NCBI RefSeq assembly: GCF_027924565.1
Contig: NZ_AP027041.1
Span: forward strand, 2,046,001 to 2,110,000
Source of the DNA: Lysobacter auxotrophicus
GTDB lineage: Bacteria > Pseudomonadota > Gammaproteobacteria > Xanthomonadales > Xanthomonadaceae
DNA length: 64,000 bases
Reading direction: 5' to 3'
A program made the position numbers and the translations under genes. Positions 35,657-44,207 of this stretch are shown here, in pieces. A model generated the notes under the pieces. It saw nothing but the letters and a program-made list of their open reading frames with translations. It did not search any database and was not told the origin of the DNA. Each line of letters opens with the position of its first letter. Position 1 is the first letter of the stretch.

Positions 35657-36798
35657 CGCGATTCGGACGTATACATCTCGACGTGCCGGAGGGTCTCGGG
35701 CCCTTGGTAGGAGAAATGATGCCAGGCGAACGCCTGAGCACATGGTGCAGGCGCAACGGGATCGTTGCCAAGGTCGAGGGCCCGGATCCAGATTTTGGCA
35801 GGCTCATCGTTTCACCTGAGTTGGCTCGACATGAGCACGATCTGCGAATCGCGGCCTTGCCACCTCGCGTTGAGCCGATACCGCCGGGGTCCCGCACGAT
35901 GTATTGCCCTGAATGCTGGACGCAGGACTTCAGTGAAGGGCGGCCCGCCTATTGGCGGGCTTCATGGATAACTGCGTGGCGAACATCGTGCCCCGAACAT
36001 GGTGGTTTGTACGATCCTGGCAACAGCCGTGTGCCTCGGCTTCGCGAGATCCTATTCACTAGATCCGATCCAACCGGGCCGGTGGGCATCAGGGAAAGCC
36101 ACTCGAACTGGTCCAAACACGCGGCCAGTTACTTCGGCTTCAACATCTTCAGCGATCGCCGCGCCATCCATCTAGAGGCAGCATTGGATTGCTCACTGTC
36201 AGGCGGCTGGGCGCCCGCCGGATACGATTGGGCAAGCTTCTACCCGCTTTACTGGGACATCGTTGGTTCGCTCTGTCGCCAGTTTGGGCAGCCACCAATG
36301 AATGGGGTCCCCCACCGATTTCTCACCATGCTTGGAAGCTATCGCTACATGGTAAGCGTCTGTGCGGAGGCCGTAATCTCCGTTTGGACAAACACGCCAC
36401 TGCCGAGCGACGCGTGCTCGGAATTGCGTACACAGGCAATCGCGCGGGCACTGGGGTGGGCGCCGCCGGCGCGGCGCGATGTGCGAAGATGTTGGATTCT
36501 TTCTCGCCCTGAGGGCCGTGACGTTACCCGATGCACAAAATACCTTGGAGCGTCGGATCGGCAGAGACTTTGCGGCGAAGAGTGGCGTGACTGGAGCAGA
36601 CTCGGACGGCTGCCGCAGCATACTTCGTCCGAGGCAACCAGTATCGGGTTATCAGAGGAGCGTATCCACGCACGAATCCACCCGCATCTACGCGAGCAGT
36701 TGGAATCAATCTTCTCCCTAGGGGTGCCACCGGGTTCGATGTCTGCAATGAAGGCTTGTCGCAAAAGGGGAGTGCCGTTCAAGGTGAGGCCGAAGTAA
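35653..36798 (+). CDS. Second, divergent TniQ-like protein
   Basis: 381 aa. MYCPECWTQ (Cys85, Cys88) and RTSCPEHGGLY (Cys113, His116) form the TniQ zinc knuckle. A long helical C-terminal region follows, larger than in the first copy and possibly the DNA-reading part. It shares its layout with the first copy but little sequence, so it is not a recent duplication. A TnsD-like targeting role is the natural inference, the other copy serving as the bridge. The start overlaps the preceding stop by four bases. Confidence 0.8.
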   Translation: MTRFGRIHLDVPEGLGPLVGEMMPGERLSTWCRRNGIVAKVEGPDPDFGRLIVSPELARHEHDLRIAALPPRVEPIPPGSRTMYCPECWTQDFSEGRPAYWRASWITAWRTSCPEHGGLYDPGNSRVPRLREILFTRSDPTGPVGIRESHSNWSKHAASYFGFNIFSDRRAIHLEAALDCSLSGGWAPAGYDWASFYPLYWDIVGSLCRQFGQPPMNGVPHRFLTMLGSYRYMVSVCAEAVISVWTNTPLPSDACSELRTQAIARALGWAPPARRDVRRCWILSRPEGRDVTRCTKYLGASDRQRLCGEEWRDWSRLGRLPQHTSSEATSIGLSEERIHARIHPHLREQLESIFSLGVPPGSMSAMKACRKRGVPFKVRPK

Positions 36799-36801
36799 GA
36801 C

Positions 36802-36994
36802 TGCCCAGTGTGACTCGGTTAGCGCCCAAGGCCTTGTAGGAGTTCCGGTATCGTTTGGACCTCAGTCTGGCCAATGGCGAGGAGCGGTCTTATCGGCGCT
36901 AGGGCGGTGCGGGCTCATCCTCGTTGTGGAAAGCGCGAGCGATTAGGCGAGGTTATCGGGGGTGGGGCGGGCCAACTTGCGGCACCGACTGCCC
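36802..36994. other. Spacer between the last tni gene and the kinase remnant
   Basis: About 190 bases without a gene. The right end of the element is expected here if the downstream remnants are old chromosome, but no TGTCG-type inverted end is visible. Confidence 0.4.
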
Positions 36995-37241
36995 TCACTT
37001 CTCTGCCTGATGCTCTGCGTCGATGGCTGGTTTGTCGGAAGTAGGCGTGCAAGGAATCCAGAAGGCGAAAGGTGAACCCGGCCCATCGTTGTCGCGCGCC
37101 CAGAGCTTGCCCCCGTGGCGGTCTACGATCGTCTTGCTTACCGACAGGCCCACGTTTGACCTCATGCGCAATCGATGCGGCCAGCTGGCCAAAGGTCATC
37201 ACACATGTCGCATGGGTCATTTCGGAACGGAGCTTCTCGAC
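36995..37241 (-). pseudogene. Remnant of a histidine kinase with an internal deletion
   Basis: On the minus strand, one frame (37241-37155) reads as a dimerisation box ending SIAHEVK. A second frame (from about 37159 down) continues with GLSVSKTIVDRHGGKLWA and SPFAFWIPC, the end of an ATPase domain. The phosphohistidine helix is thus fused directly, out of frame, to the G2 box. About a hundred codons in between are missing. There is no upstream start, so this is clear gene debris. Confidence 0.8.
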
Positions 37242-37364
37242 CGCGTCCTCAGCCCCCGAAGGCGACCTCGACGCCGGCATCGTCGAACTGGCGGCAGTGC
37301 TGCCGCTGGGCGAGGAGCGCTTCGAGGGGGCGGACCTGTCGGGGGGCTTCGCTACTTCGACGTG

Positions 37365-37631
37365 AGCACCAAGGCGCGCTTCCATCCGCTCAACGATCTG
37401 CTGCCAAGCACGATCAAGCTCTCCGACCGCTGGGCCCTGACGCTTCGCGGCGATGGCCCGACAGGCGCCACCGATGGCAGCTCGAGCGCGAGCGCGAACG
37501 TGCAGTACCACGCCGGTCCCGGCTTTTGGGTCTTCGGTTACTGCTACCTGGATGTGGAGCTTCTGATGCGCGACTCCGCACTGGACCTAACGTTGCACGG
37601 TCCACAGGTGGGACACGCATTCACCTTCTGA
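37365..37631 (+). pseudogene. C-terminal fragment of an outer-membrane barrel protein
   Basis: 88 codons read as beta strands with WALTLRGDGPTGATDGSS, VFGYCYLDVELLMRD and end GPQVGHAFTF, a terminal Phe. This matches the last strands of an OmpW/eight-stranded barrel. No start codon or N-terminal half is visible upstream; a kinase remnant occupies that space on the other strand. It is most probably decayed. Confidence 0.6.
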
Positions 37632-37652
37632 GCGACCGCTCCTTAAAGGCTG

Positions 37653-38123
37653 TCACTTGCGTGCCCGCATTACGCGCGCGAACGGACCTCGCAGGAGCAA
37701 GTAGGGCAGAAACGCAAGCAAGAAGGCTACGATGATGGCTTCCACGGGGTAGAAGTGGTGCAGCACGAATGCCTGGTAGGCCAAGTCCATGGCTAAACCC
37801 ATGGCGAGAACCTTGCTTGTTGCGTGAATCCCCTCTGCTAGTCGATCACGACGGCGAGTCGGATCAGTTAGGACCGTCCAGAAGTAAGGGGAGCGACCGG
37901 TCGCCGCGTCCTTCGCCCCGTCTTTCCAGGCCGCAATTGTGGCCATGACCGGTTGCAGAATGAATCGGAACGACATCGCAGCCGACGGCCTCTCGATCAG
38001 GTCTGCCCATAAGCGTCTCCAGACGCCCGGCTCGGTGATCATTGCGTAGATGCCGAAGCAAAGCGCCACGATGCCAAAGGTGGTCACCGCGACCCGGAAT
38101 AAGATTTGGATAGCTCGTCTCAT
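37653..38123 (-). CDS. Small membrane protein of unknown family
   Basis: 156 aa from MRRAIQILFR (ATG 38123, with AGAGGCGG before it). Two hydrophobic segments lie near 6-25 and another pair near 103-145 (FVLHHFYPVEAIIVAFLLAFLPYLL). The middle region is polar. I do not recognise a family. It is the last gene of the leftward group that begins beside the sulfatase. Confidence 0.6.
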   Translation of the reverse strand: MRRAIQILFRVAVTTFGIVALCFGIYAMITEPGVWRRLWADLIERPSAAMSFRFILQPVMATIAAWKDGAKDAATGRSPYFWTVLTDPTRRRDRLAEGIHATSKVLAMGLAMDLAYQAFVLHHFYPVEAIIVAFLLAFLPYLLLRGPFARVMRARK

Positions 38124-38176
38124 AAAGCCGCCTCTGCCCGCCCGTACACACATGGATTCGGTGTGACTGAGCTCGC

Positions 38177-39172
38177 CTACGACCCGTGCCGCCTTTGATT
38201 TGGAGGGGGCGCTGCGCGCACAATGCAACGAAAGCCGAGGTGACAGGTTGAGGTATCGACTGGTTGCGCCATACGTGCTGCGGGACGGTACCGGCGACAA
38301 TAGTTGGGAGCGCAAAGGTGGGAGCCGCCCTTCATGACGCGCCGAGGAATTCTCAACGCATCTCGGGGATCGTGGCTCTCCTGCAAGCTAGCGCCGCGCG
38401 GATTGTCGCGAGTGCAGCAGGAATGGTGGATCTCGCTATGCGAAACGTACCAATCTGTTGTCCATTCCCAAACGTTACCGGCCATTTCGTAAAGGCCATA
38501 GCCATTGGGCGGATACGATCTGACCGGCGCGGTCCAGCGGTGGCCGTCGCTTACAAGATTCTGATGGGGAAAGTCGCCCTGCCAAGTGTTTGCGAGATAC
38601 TCCCCACCGGGGGTTAGTTCGTCTCCCCAAACGTACTCTGCGCAATCGAGTCCGCCACGTGCGGCGAACTCCCACTCAGCCTCGGTGGGAAGATCCTTCT
38701 TTGCCCACTGGGCGTACGCCGCCGCGTCCTCGAAGGCAACGTGAACGACAGGATGATCGCCGAGGCCTTCGAGTGTGCTTTCTGGTCCTCTGGGATGGCG
38801 CCAATTGGCACCCGCGAGGTACTGCCACCACCGGAGGGGATCGCGAAGATCGACGGGGCCATTCGGGGCCACAAAGACCACGGACGCGGGGGCGAGCATG
38901 CTCGGGTCGGCGCCGGGATAATCCGCGGCATCTGCCGGGCGCTCTGCGCTAGTCACGTAGCCGGTGTCGGCCACGAAGCGCGCAAACTCATCATTGGTCA
39001 CCGTGTGGCGATCCATCCAGAAGCCGTCCACCCTGACATTGTGAGCCGGCGCTTCTTCGGGATAGTGGTGGTTTGATCCCATGCGAAACACGCCGCCTGG
39101 GATCCACACCATGTCTCCGCGATCTGAAATGATAATGTTGCCTTGCTTAACGTGGCGGGCGATGTCATTCAT
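38177..39172 (-). CDS. Formylglycine-generating enzyme (sulfatase-modifying factor)
   Basis: 331 aa, no signal peptide, so cytoplasmic. FGE landmarks are VWIPGGVFRMGS, NDEFARFVADTGYVT, EAEWEFAARGG, NVWEWTTDW and GGSHLCAPNYCRRYRPAAR. The two active-site cysteines are Cys287 and Cys292, five apart as in the verified enzyme family. It oxidises the sulfatase Cys in a CxAxR/CxPxR site to formylglycine. A sulfatase with such a site (CTAGR) lies at 42000-43589. The two probably form a working pair although four other genes separate them. Confidence 0.92.
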   Translation of the reverse strand: MNDIARHVKQGNIIISDRGDMVWIPGGVFRMGSNHHYPEEAPAHNVRVDGFWMDRHTVTNDEFARFVADTGYVTSAERPADAADYPGADPSMLAPASVVFVAPNGPVDLRDPLRWWQYLAGANWRHPRGPESTLEGLGDHPVVHVAFEDAAAYAQWAKKDLPTEAEWEFAARGGLDCAEYVWGDELTPGGEYLANTWQGDFPHQNLVSDGHRWTAPVRSYPPNGYGLYEMAGNVWEWTTDWYVSHSEIHHSCCTRDNPRGASLQESHDPRDALRIPRRVMKGGSHLCAPNYCRRYRPAARMAQPVDTSTCHLGFRCIVRAAPPPNQRRHGS

Positions 39173-39201
39173 AGGTGGCCTGATGGGGCGTTATTAGCAC
39201 T

Positions 39202-39867
39202 TCAGCCAAGTGTGGCCAGGCCGAAAACCATGCTTGCGATCGCGAGTAGTCCGAGCAGCAACAGCAGCACTGCCGTCACGAGGGGCAAGGAAACCGGAAA
39301 TGCGCTCTCGCCATGGACCAGAGCGCTTGCCTTCATTTCAGAGCGTCCATGGCGTAGGCCTAGCATGAAGCGCACGTGATAGGCGATACCCAAAGTCAGC
39401 AGGACGATGCCGATGGCAACGAGCGCCGTGCCGAAGTTCCTAGGCGCATGGCTTGTCGACTCGATGAGATTAGACGACTGCAGATGGCCGAAGAACTGGA
39501 AGATGGTAAAACCGAACCCAATGAGCGATAACGCCGTACGAATAATAGACATCATCGTACGGTCAGCACTGAGGCGTGTGCGCTGATAAGACATGCCCGT
39601 TCGTCGCATCGACATTTCTGTCCGGCCCTCTGACAGGTCCGTGCGGCGCATCGACAGATCGGTTCGGTACTCAGACAGGGAGGTTCGGTGCTCGGAAAGC
39701 TCCGTGCGATGGTGAGACAGGCCAGTCCTGTAGTGCGAGTACTCGACTGACGCGCCATCGGCATCAGTCTTGTCCACCACGGGGAGAGGTGGTACCGGCT
39801 GTTCCCGGAGGCGCTGCGGTCGCTTGATCTCTTGGCTGCTCTGACTGTTGCGCATACGGGACTCCAT
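39202..39867 (-). CDS. DUF202 membrane protein with ten tandem RT-x-LS heptads
   Basis: 221 aa. Residues 46-115 are ten consecutive heptads of pattern x-R-T-x-(L/M)-S-x (for example YRTGLSH, HRTELSE, HRTSLSE, YRTDLSM). They lead straight into a DUF202 domain, where normally only a few such units precede the first membrane span. Two or three membrane spans follow (about 116-135, 148-168 and 195-215). The heptads predict a long amphipathic helix. DUF202 proteins have no settled function. A shorter DUF202 gene lies at 41314-41775. Confidence 0.88.
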   Translation of the reverse strand: MESRMRNSQSSQEIKRPQRLREQPVPPLPVVDKTDADGASVEYSHYRTGLSHHRTELSEHRTSLSEYRTDLSMRRTDLSEGRTEMSMRRTGMSYQRTRLSADRTMMSIIRTALSLIGFGFTIFQFFGHLQSSNLIESTSHAPRNFGTALVAIGIVLLTLGIAYHVRFMLGLRHGRSEMKASALVHGESAFPVSLPLVTAVLLLLLGLLAIASMVFGLATLG

Positions 39868-39883
39868 CTCTGTCTAGGAAGCG

Positions 39884-40666
39884 CTAGTGGGCCTGCGGCT
39901 GCATCGAAGCGCGCAGCTCGAGCATCGGGTCTTGGGGTACGTTGACCATGCCCGTCGAGGGGCGGTCCAAATCCACCACAAGCGTTGCAGCCAGTGTTAG
40001 CAGGATGAACAGTAGCGTTGTTGCCCGACGCTGGTGGCCGCGTTCGTAGCCCACCATGCCTGCAGCCAATAGTGCGAACAGAACCAGCATCCGGAGAATC
40101 CTTGGCGGTATGTGTGCCTGTCGCGTAGCGAAGCGCTCGGCGGCCAGGTCGATGGATTCATTTGTCGTGGTGACTAGCAATGATGCGCGAGGAGTGTCAC
40201 GGAAGGGTGCGATTGCGGCTATCAGGCCAGCCCATAGATCATTCTGCATGGCTTCCGAGCGGCGATACTGCTCTATTTCCTCGGCCGGCGAGGACGCCTC
40301 GCCGAAGGCGACGCGGGTATTCACGTAACGGCGTAGCAGATCCTCCATGCGGGCACGTTCCGGCGCGTCGAGCAGCTGCATCCTGAGCCACGTCGTACCA
40401 ATCGCATTGGCTTCCTTGACGACCAGCTCCCGCCGGGATTCATATCGGGATAATGCGATCGAGAACGTGAACCCGATCAGCAACGCCAGCAGGCCAAGGA
40501 CGGACGTCATCGCGAACGCATCGCTGTCGTTCTCAGTGTCAGCATCCGGCAGCTTGCGCCGATCACGTAGAAACTTACCGAGCTCGCGCGCGACGAGCAT
40601 TCCGGCGAAGAGCAGGAGCGCCAGAACCCATAACGACAAGTTCTCAAGTTCAGCACCGAATCCCAT
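39884..40666 (-). CDS. Bestrophin-like DUF4239 membrane protein
   Basis: 260 aa, with GGGAGAG before ATG 40666. There are two N-terminal membrane helices (about 10-30 and 52-72), a soluble helical region containing SRYESRRELVVKEANAIG (the DUF4239 signature) and two C-terminal helices (about 193-210 and 216-234). Family members are called bestrophin-like, but channel activity is unproven. It starts 230 bases after the DUF1622 stop and ends 16 bases before the DUF202 heptad gene. Confidence 0.82.
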   Translation of the reverse strand: MGFGAELENLSLWVLALLLFAGMLVARELGKFLRDRRKLPDADTENDSDAFAMTSVLGLLALLIGFTFSIALSRYESRRELVVKEANAIGTTWLRMQLLDAPERARMEDLLRRYVNTRVAFGEASSPAEEIEQYRRSEAMQNDLWAGLIAAIAPFRDTPRASLLVTTTNESIDLAAERFATRQAHIPPRILRMLVLFALLAAGMVGYERGHQRRATTLLFILLTLAATLVVDLDRPSTGMVNVPQDPMLELRASMQPQAH

Positions 40667-40896
40667 TTGCGCTCTCCCGTGTCCTAAGGCAGGTCGGCCA
40701 ACTCGATATACTTGCCGTCTAACCGGCTGGTGTGTTGTCGCGGCCGGCCTCTCATGCAGACGCTGCTCCCGCGCACGTTGAAAAGCACGGCATATGCGTA
40801 ACAAAGGCGGACAACAACTGCGTGCCCATTCTCGAGCACCTGCAGAATACCGAGACGGCCGCCAGCTTCGATGAGGTCAGAATGCGGACAACCCGC

Positions 40897-41280
40897 TCAG
40901 GCTTCATGGCGTCGTCCAGTCGTGGCGTCTTCCAGGCTGCCGCGATACTCCTGCAGGTCCTTGTCGAGGAAATAGTTCAGGAACGTGCGGATGAGGGCGA
41001 TGACGCCTAGGCGAATGAGGTCTTCGTAGCTGGGCGCAATGGTGGTTTCGATGATATCGGCCGCGAGCAGGAACGTCAGCGCGGCCACAAGCCACCGTGC
41101 GTACCACACCCAGATCGCGCGAATGGGGACGCGTGCGGCATACGTAGGCGATAGCAGCCATCTCGCTCCAGCGATGAATGTCGCGATCGAGCCGAACACC
41201 GCGACAGCAACGGCCATGACGTCCACCAGGAGCACGGCCCATTCGGCTATTGAGTGCAAGACCTCGCGTGTGCCTTCCAT
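40897..41280 (-). CDS. DUF1622 small membrane protein
   Basis: 127 aa. It has three membrane segments. The DUF1622 pattern LAADIIETTIAPSYEDLIRLG and LIRTFLNYFLDKDL are clear. The function is unknown. It lies between the two DUF202 genes on the same strand and is probably in one transcription unit with them. Confidence 0.88.
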   Translation of the reverse strand: MEGTREVLHSIAEWAVLLVDVMAVAVAVFGSIATFIAGARWLLSPTYAARVPIRAIWVWYARWLVAALTFLLAADIIETTIAPSYEDLIRLGVIALIRTFLNYFLDKDLQEYRGSLEDATTGRRHEA

Positions 41281-41313
41281 GTGCTTTTCCCCCGGAGTGC
41301 GTTGTGGGAGTGC

Positions 41314-41775
41314 TCAGGTATATGGGCCAATGTGGTAGATCATGCTAATCGACGTTAGCAAACCGAGCGCCAGAATCAGAAACGCTGCGACGAGCGTCAT
41401 GGAGGGCGGAAAAGGGCTTTCACCATGGATGAGGCCGGAGGTACGCAGTCCACCGCGTTGCTTGCGAAGTGCCAGCATGAACCAGATGTGGTAGACGATA
41501 CCCATCATCAGTACCAGCAACCCGATCACAACGAGCGACAAACCAAAGTTCCGCGCCGATGCCGCATGCTCGATGACCTGCATATCCTTCAGGCGCTCGA
41601 ACGCTTTGTGAATTGTGAAGCCGAAGCTGATTAGCGAAAGCGAGGTTCGGATTACCGCCATCAAGGTGCGGTCGGCAGCAAGGCGCGTTCGCTGAAACGC
41701 CATGCCGGTGCGACGCGATGCTAGTTCGGTAGACGTACTCGTTGGTGTGGGCACGACTGAATCCTGACTCGACAT
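41314..41775 (-). CDS. DUF202 membrane protein, short form
   Basis: 153 aa. Only four RT heptads (SRRTGMAF, QRTRLAAD, RTLMAV, IRTSLSL) precede three membrane helices. Its membrane part resembles the longer neighbour (HGESPFPPS with HGESAFPVS), so the two are paralogs. It is divergent from the sulfatase gene with about 225 bases between starts. Its function is unknown. Confidence 0.87.
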   Translation of the reverse strand: MSSQDSVVPTPTSTSTELASRRTGMAFQRTRLAADRTLMAVIRTSLSLISFGFTIHKAFERLKDMQVIEHAASARNFGLSLVVIGLLVLMMGIVYHIWFMLALRKQRGGLRTSGLIHGESPFPPSMTLVAAFLILALGLLTSISMIYHIGPYT

Positions 41776-41999
41776 TCCAAGCTCTCCCGGTCACCGTTTT
41801 AGCTGCCTTCCTATCTAGACGCCGAGCCGGCGCGCCTGAGCGGTTTTTAATCTGTCGGCGCGTATCTGTAGGTCACGCTCTCTTCACGAGCAGCGCTTCA
41901 CCCGTACTTGACGTTTCTGCATGGATCATCAACGCCTCTTCGCCGCGGCCGTGGCGAATTCGACGCTATTTGGCTATCCCCGTGGCCTGGAGGCCCGAA

Positions 42000-43589
42000 A
42001 TGGCAGCTGCAGCGAAGAAGTCAGAAGGCAAAGGCGACTCATCCCGCCCGAACATCCTGGTGATCTGGGGCGACGACATCGGCACATGGAACGTCGGTGC
42101 CTATACCCACGGGATGATGGGGCGAACACCGAACATCGACAGCATCGCGCGCGACGGCATGCTGTTCACTGACCACTACGGCCAACCCAGCTGCACTGCC
42201 GGACGCGCGGCTTTCATCATGGGACAGCTGCCGATCCGCACCGGCATGACGACCATCGGCATTCCAGGCTCCACGCGCGGCATCCAGGCGAGCGATCCGA
42301 CGCTGGCCGAAGTTCTGAAATCGGCCGGTTACGCGACCGCGCAGTTCGGCAAGAACCATTTGGGCGATCGCAATGAGTTCCTGCCGACGATGCACGGCTT
42401 CGACGAATGGTTCGGCAACCTCTACCACCTCAATGCCGAGGAGGAGCCGGAAGAACTCGACTATCCCGGCCAGAAGAATCCCGAATACAAGAAGAAGTTC
42501 GGGCCGCGCGGCGTGCTCCATGCGTGGACCTCGGACAAGGACGATGCGACCACGGACGAGAAGTTCGGCCGGGTCGGCAAGCAGAAGATCGAGGACACCG
42601 GCCCGCTGACGCGCAAGCGCATGTTGACCTTCGACAAGGAAGTGCTCGACAAGACGCTGGACTGGCTCGATCGTGCGGGCAAGGGCGACAAGCCGTTCTT
42701 CTGCTGGTTCAACACCACCGCCATCCACATCCATTCGCACTGCACGCAGAAGTACATCCAGATGGCCGTGGACGAAGGCCGCGCCGAAGAGGACGTGGTC
42801 CGCGCGAAGATGCTCGAACACGACGAGCACGTCGGCGCACTGCTCGACAAGCTGCGCGAACTCGGCATCGAGGAGAACACGATCGTCGTCTACAGCACCG
42901 ACAACGGCAACGAACTGATGCTGTGGCCCGACGGCGGCTACGCACCCTTCCGTGGCGAGAAGGGCACGACCTGGGAAGGCGGCGTGCGCGTGCCGCACCT
43001 GGTGAAGTGGCCGGCGAAGATCAAGGCCGGAAGCGTCTCCAACCAGATCCAGAATCACGAGGACGTGTTCGTCACCCTGGCCGCGGCTGCAGGACTGCCC
43101 GACATCAAGGACAAGCTGCTCAAGGGCCACGAGATGAACGGCACCAAGTACAAGGTGCACCTGGACGGCTACAACCAGCTCGACCTGTGGACCGGCAAGA
43201 GCGAGAAGGGCGCCCGTCGCGAGATCTTCTACTACGACGAAACCGACCTGATGGCCATCCGCGTGGATGGATGGAAGATGCACATCGGCGTGAAGCGCGA
43301 AGGCAGCTGGTGGGATTCGAAGTATTACCCAAGCGTGCCATACGTGATGAACCTGCTGATGGATCCAATGGAGAAAATGGATCCGCAGTCGCACGAATGG
43401 GGCTACATCGGCCGCAAGTTCTTCGCGAGCAAACTGTGGGCGCCGACCGCGGCGGGCCCCATCATCGCCGCGCACCTGAAGAGCCTGATGGACTTCCCGC
43501 CGTCGCAGGGCGCCGACACGCTCAGCATGAAGAAGGCGCTGGAAGAAGCGCAGCGGAAGATGGAATCCCCGGCTGGAAGCAGCAACTGA
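42000..43589 (+). CDS. Arylsulfatase with CTAGR formylglycine site
   Basis: 529 aa; ATG 42000 follows tggagg. NILVIWGDDIGTWN gives the metal-binding Asp pair (25-26). The site to be modified is Cys65 in PSCTAGRAAF, matching the C-x-A-x-R consensus. GQFGKNHLGD-type AQFGKNHLGD, GFDEWFGNLYHLNAEEEPEE and YSTDNGNE carry the remaining conserved residues. It hydrolyses sulfate esters with formylglycine and calcium. No signal peptide is visible, so it may act in the cytoplasm or be exported folded by an unseen route. The cognate modifier is probably the FGE gene at 38177-39172. Confidence 0.9.
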   Translation: MAAAAKKSEGKGDSSRPNILVIWGDDIGTWNVGAYTHGMMGRTPNIDSIARDGMLFTDHYGQPSCTAGRAAFIMGQLPIRTGMTTIGIPGSTRGIQASDPTLAEVLKSAGYATAQFGKNHLGDRNEFLPTMHGFDEWFGNLYHLNAEEEPEELDYPGQKNPEYKKKFGPRGVLHAWTSDKDDATTDEKFGRVGKQKIEDTGPLTRKRMLTFDKEVLDKTLDWLDRAGKGDKPFFCWFNTTAIHIHSHCTQKYIQMAVDEGRAEEDVVRAKMLEHDEHVGALLDKLRELGIEENTIVVYSTDNGNELMLWPDGGYAPFRGEKGTTWEGGVRVPHLVKWPAKIKAGSVSNQIQNHEDVFVTLAAAAGLPDIKDKLLKGHEMNGTKYKVHLDGYNQLDLWTGKSEKGARREIFYYDETDLMAIRVDGWKMHIGVKREGSWWDSKYYPSVPYVMNLLMDPMEKMDPQSHEWGYIGRKFFASKLWAPTAAGPIIAAHLKSLMDFPPSQGADTLSMKKALEEAQRKMESPAGSSN

Positions 43590-43597
43590 CCCCCGCA

Positions 43598-43627
43598 AGC
43601 GAGCGCCGCGTTACAGCGGCGCCCGCT
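43598..43627. terminator. Terminator-like hairpin after the sulfatase
   Basis: Twelve-position stem with one mismatch (agcgagcgccgc with gcggcgcccgct), six-base loop, nine bases after the stop codon. Confidence 0.6.
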
Positions 43628-44207
43628 TCGCCAGCGCGCCAGGCGATGCGTGACGGGGGCTGAGGATCAGGGCCGGAAGCGTCATTCCGACAAATCATCT
43701 CGCTGAACACGCTAGTCGATGCCTGCAACCGCGCGTACCGCGCATTCAGCGGCTGAATTCCTCACGATTCACTCACGATTTTGAAACTAACCTCTTGTTC
43801 GGAGTCCGTTCAGGTGCCGCGCATGTGCGCACCGGATCCATCTCACGGCTGAGGTCGACACAACGAGGATCGTCATGGGGATGTCGACCTGTGTACCCGC
43901 TGATGCGTGGTCGACCTCAACGCTCGATCCGCGTTCCACGACAGACACCCATCAAGTCGTTCGTCCACGCGCGTCGGCCATCTTCGAGCGCGAGAGAACC
44001 AGACGCATCGTGCCTTGCTGCTTTCGACCCTGCTTCGCGAGTCATTGGCGTCTGCGAAGACGGCCCGACTCTGTCGGGCCACGTTAGCTCCAGCAGCTTC
44101 ATTCCCAAGAATTCGACGTCACTAGGTGACGCGCATCCTGGACGGTTCGCATCGGGTTCCATGCGTAGCCGCAGCGACCGTTCCGTAAGGGGTATCGGGA
44201 GGACCGG
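43628..44207. other. Intergenic region upstream of the giant surface-protein gene
   Basis: About 580 bases. A direct repeat TCACGATT occurs twice near 43759-43778. No gene could be supported. It should contain the promoter of the giant gene. Confidence 0.4.

Larger units (their letters stand above)
31847..36798 (+). mobile_element. Tn402/Tn5053-like (Tn7-superfamily) transposon core, right end unresolved
   Basis: A compact rightward module of tniA, tniB and two tniQ-like genes starts about 235 bases inside a putative terminus TGTCGTTTTTTCCGG. The first nine bases match the tip of Tn402-class inverted repeats (TGTCGTTTT). Direct repeats at 31941 and 31971 look like internal transposase-binding sites. 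Base composition differs from the flanks. No tnsA, no tniR resolvase, no CRISPR array and no obvious cargo are seen. I could not find a matching inverted end to the right; the given end is only the last tni gene. The right terminus may lie between 36799 and the kinase remnant near 37 kb, or be lost. Confidence 0.75.

Noticed and set aside
36974-36981. AACTTGCG near 36.97 kb as a right-end transposase site
   Set aside because: Only eight bases match one of the left repeats and no TGTCG-type terminus is near. This can occur by chance.
37139-37146. ACCGACA as an inverted terminus of the transposon
   Set aside because: The words fall inside the kinase remnant reading frame and match the left end at only five bases.
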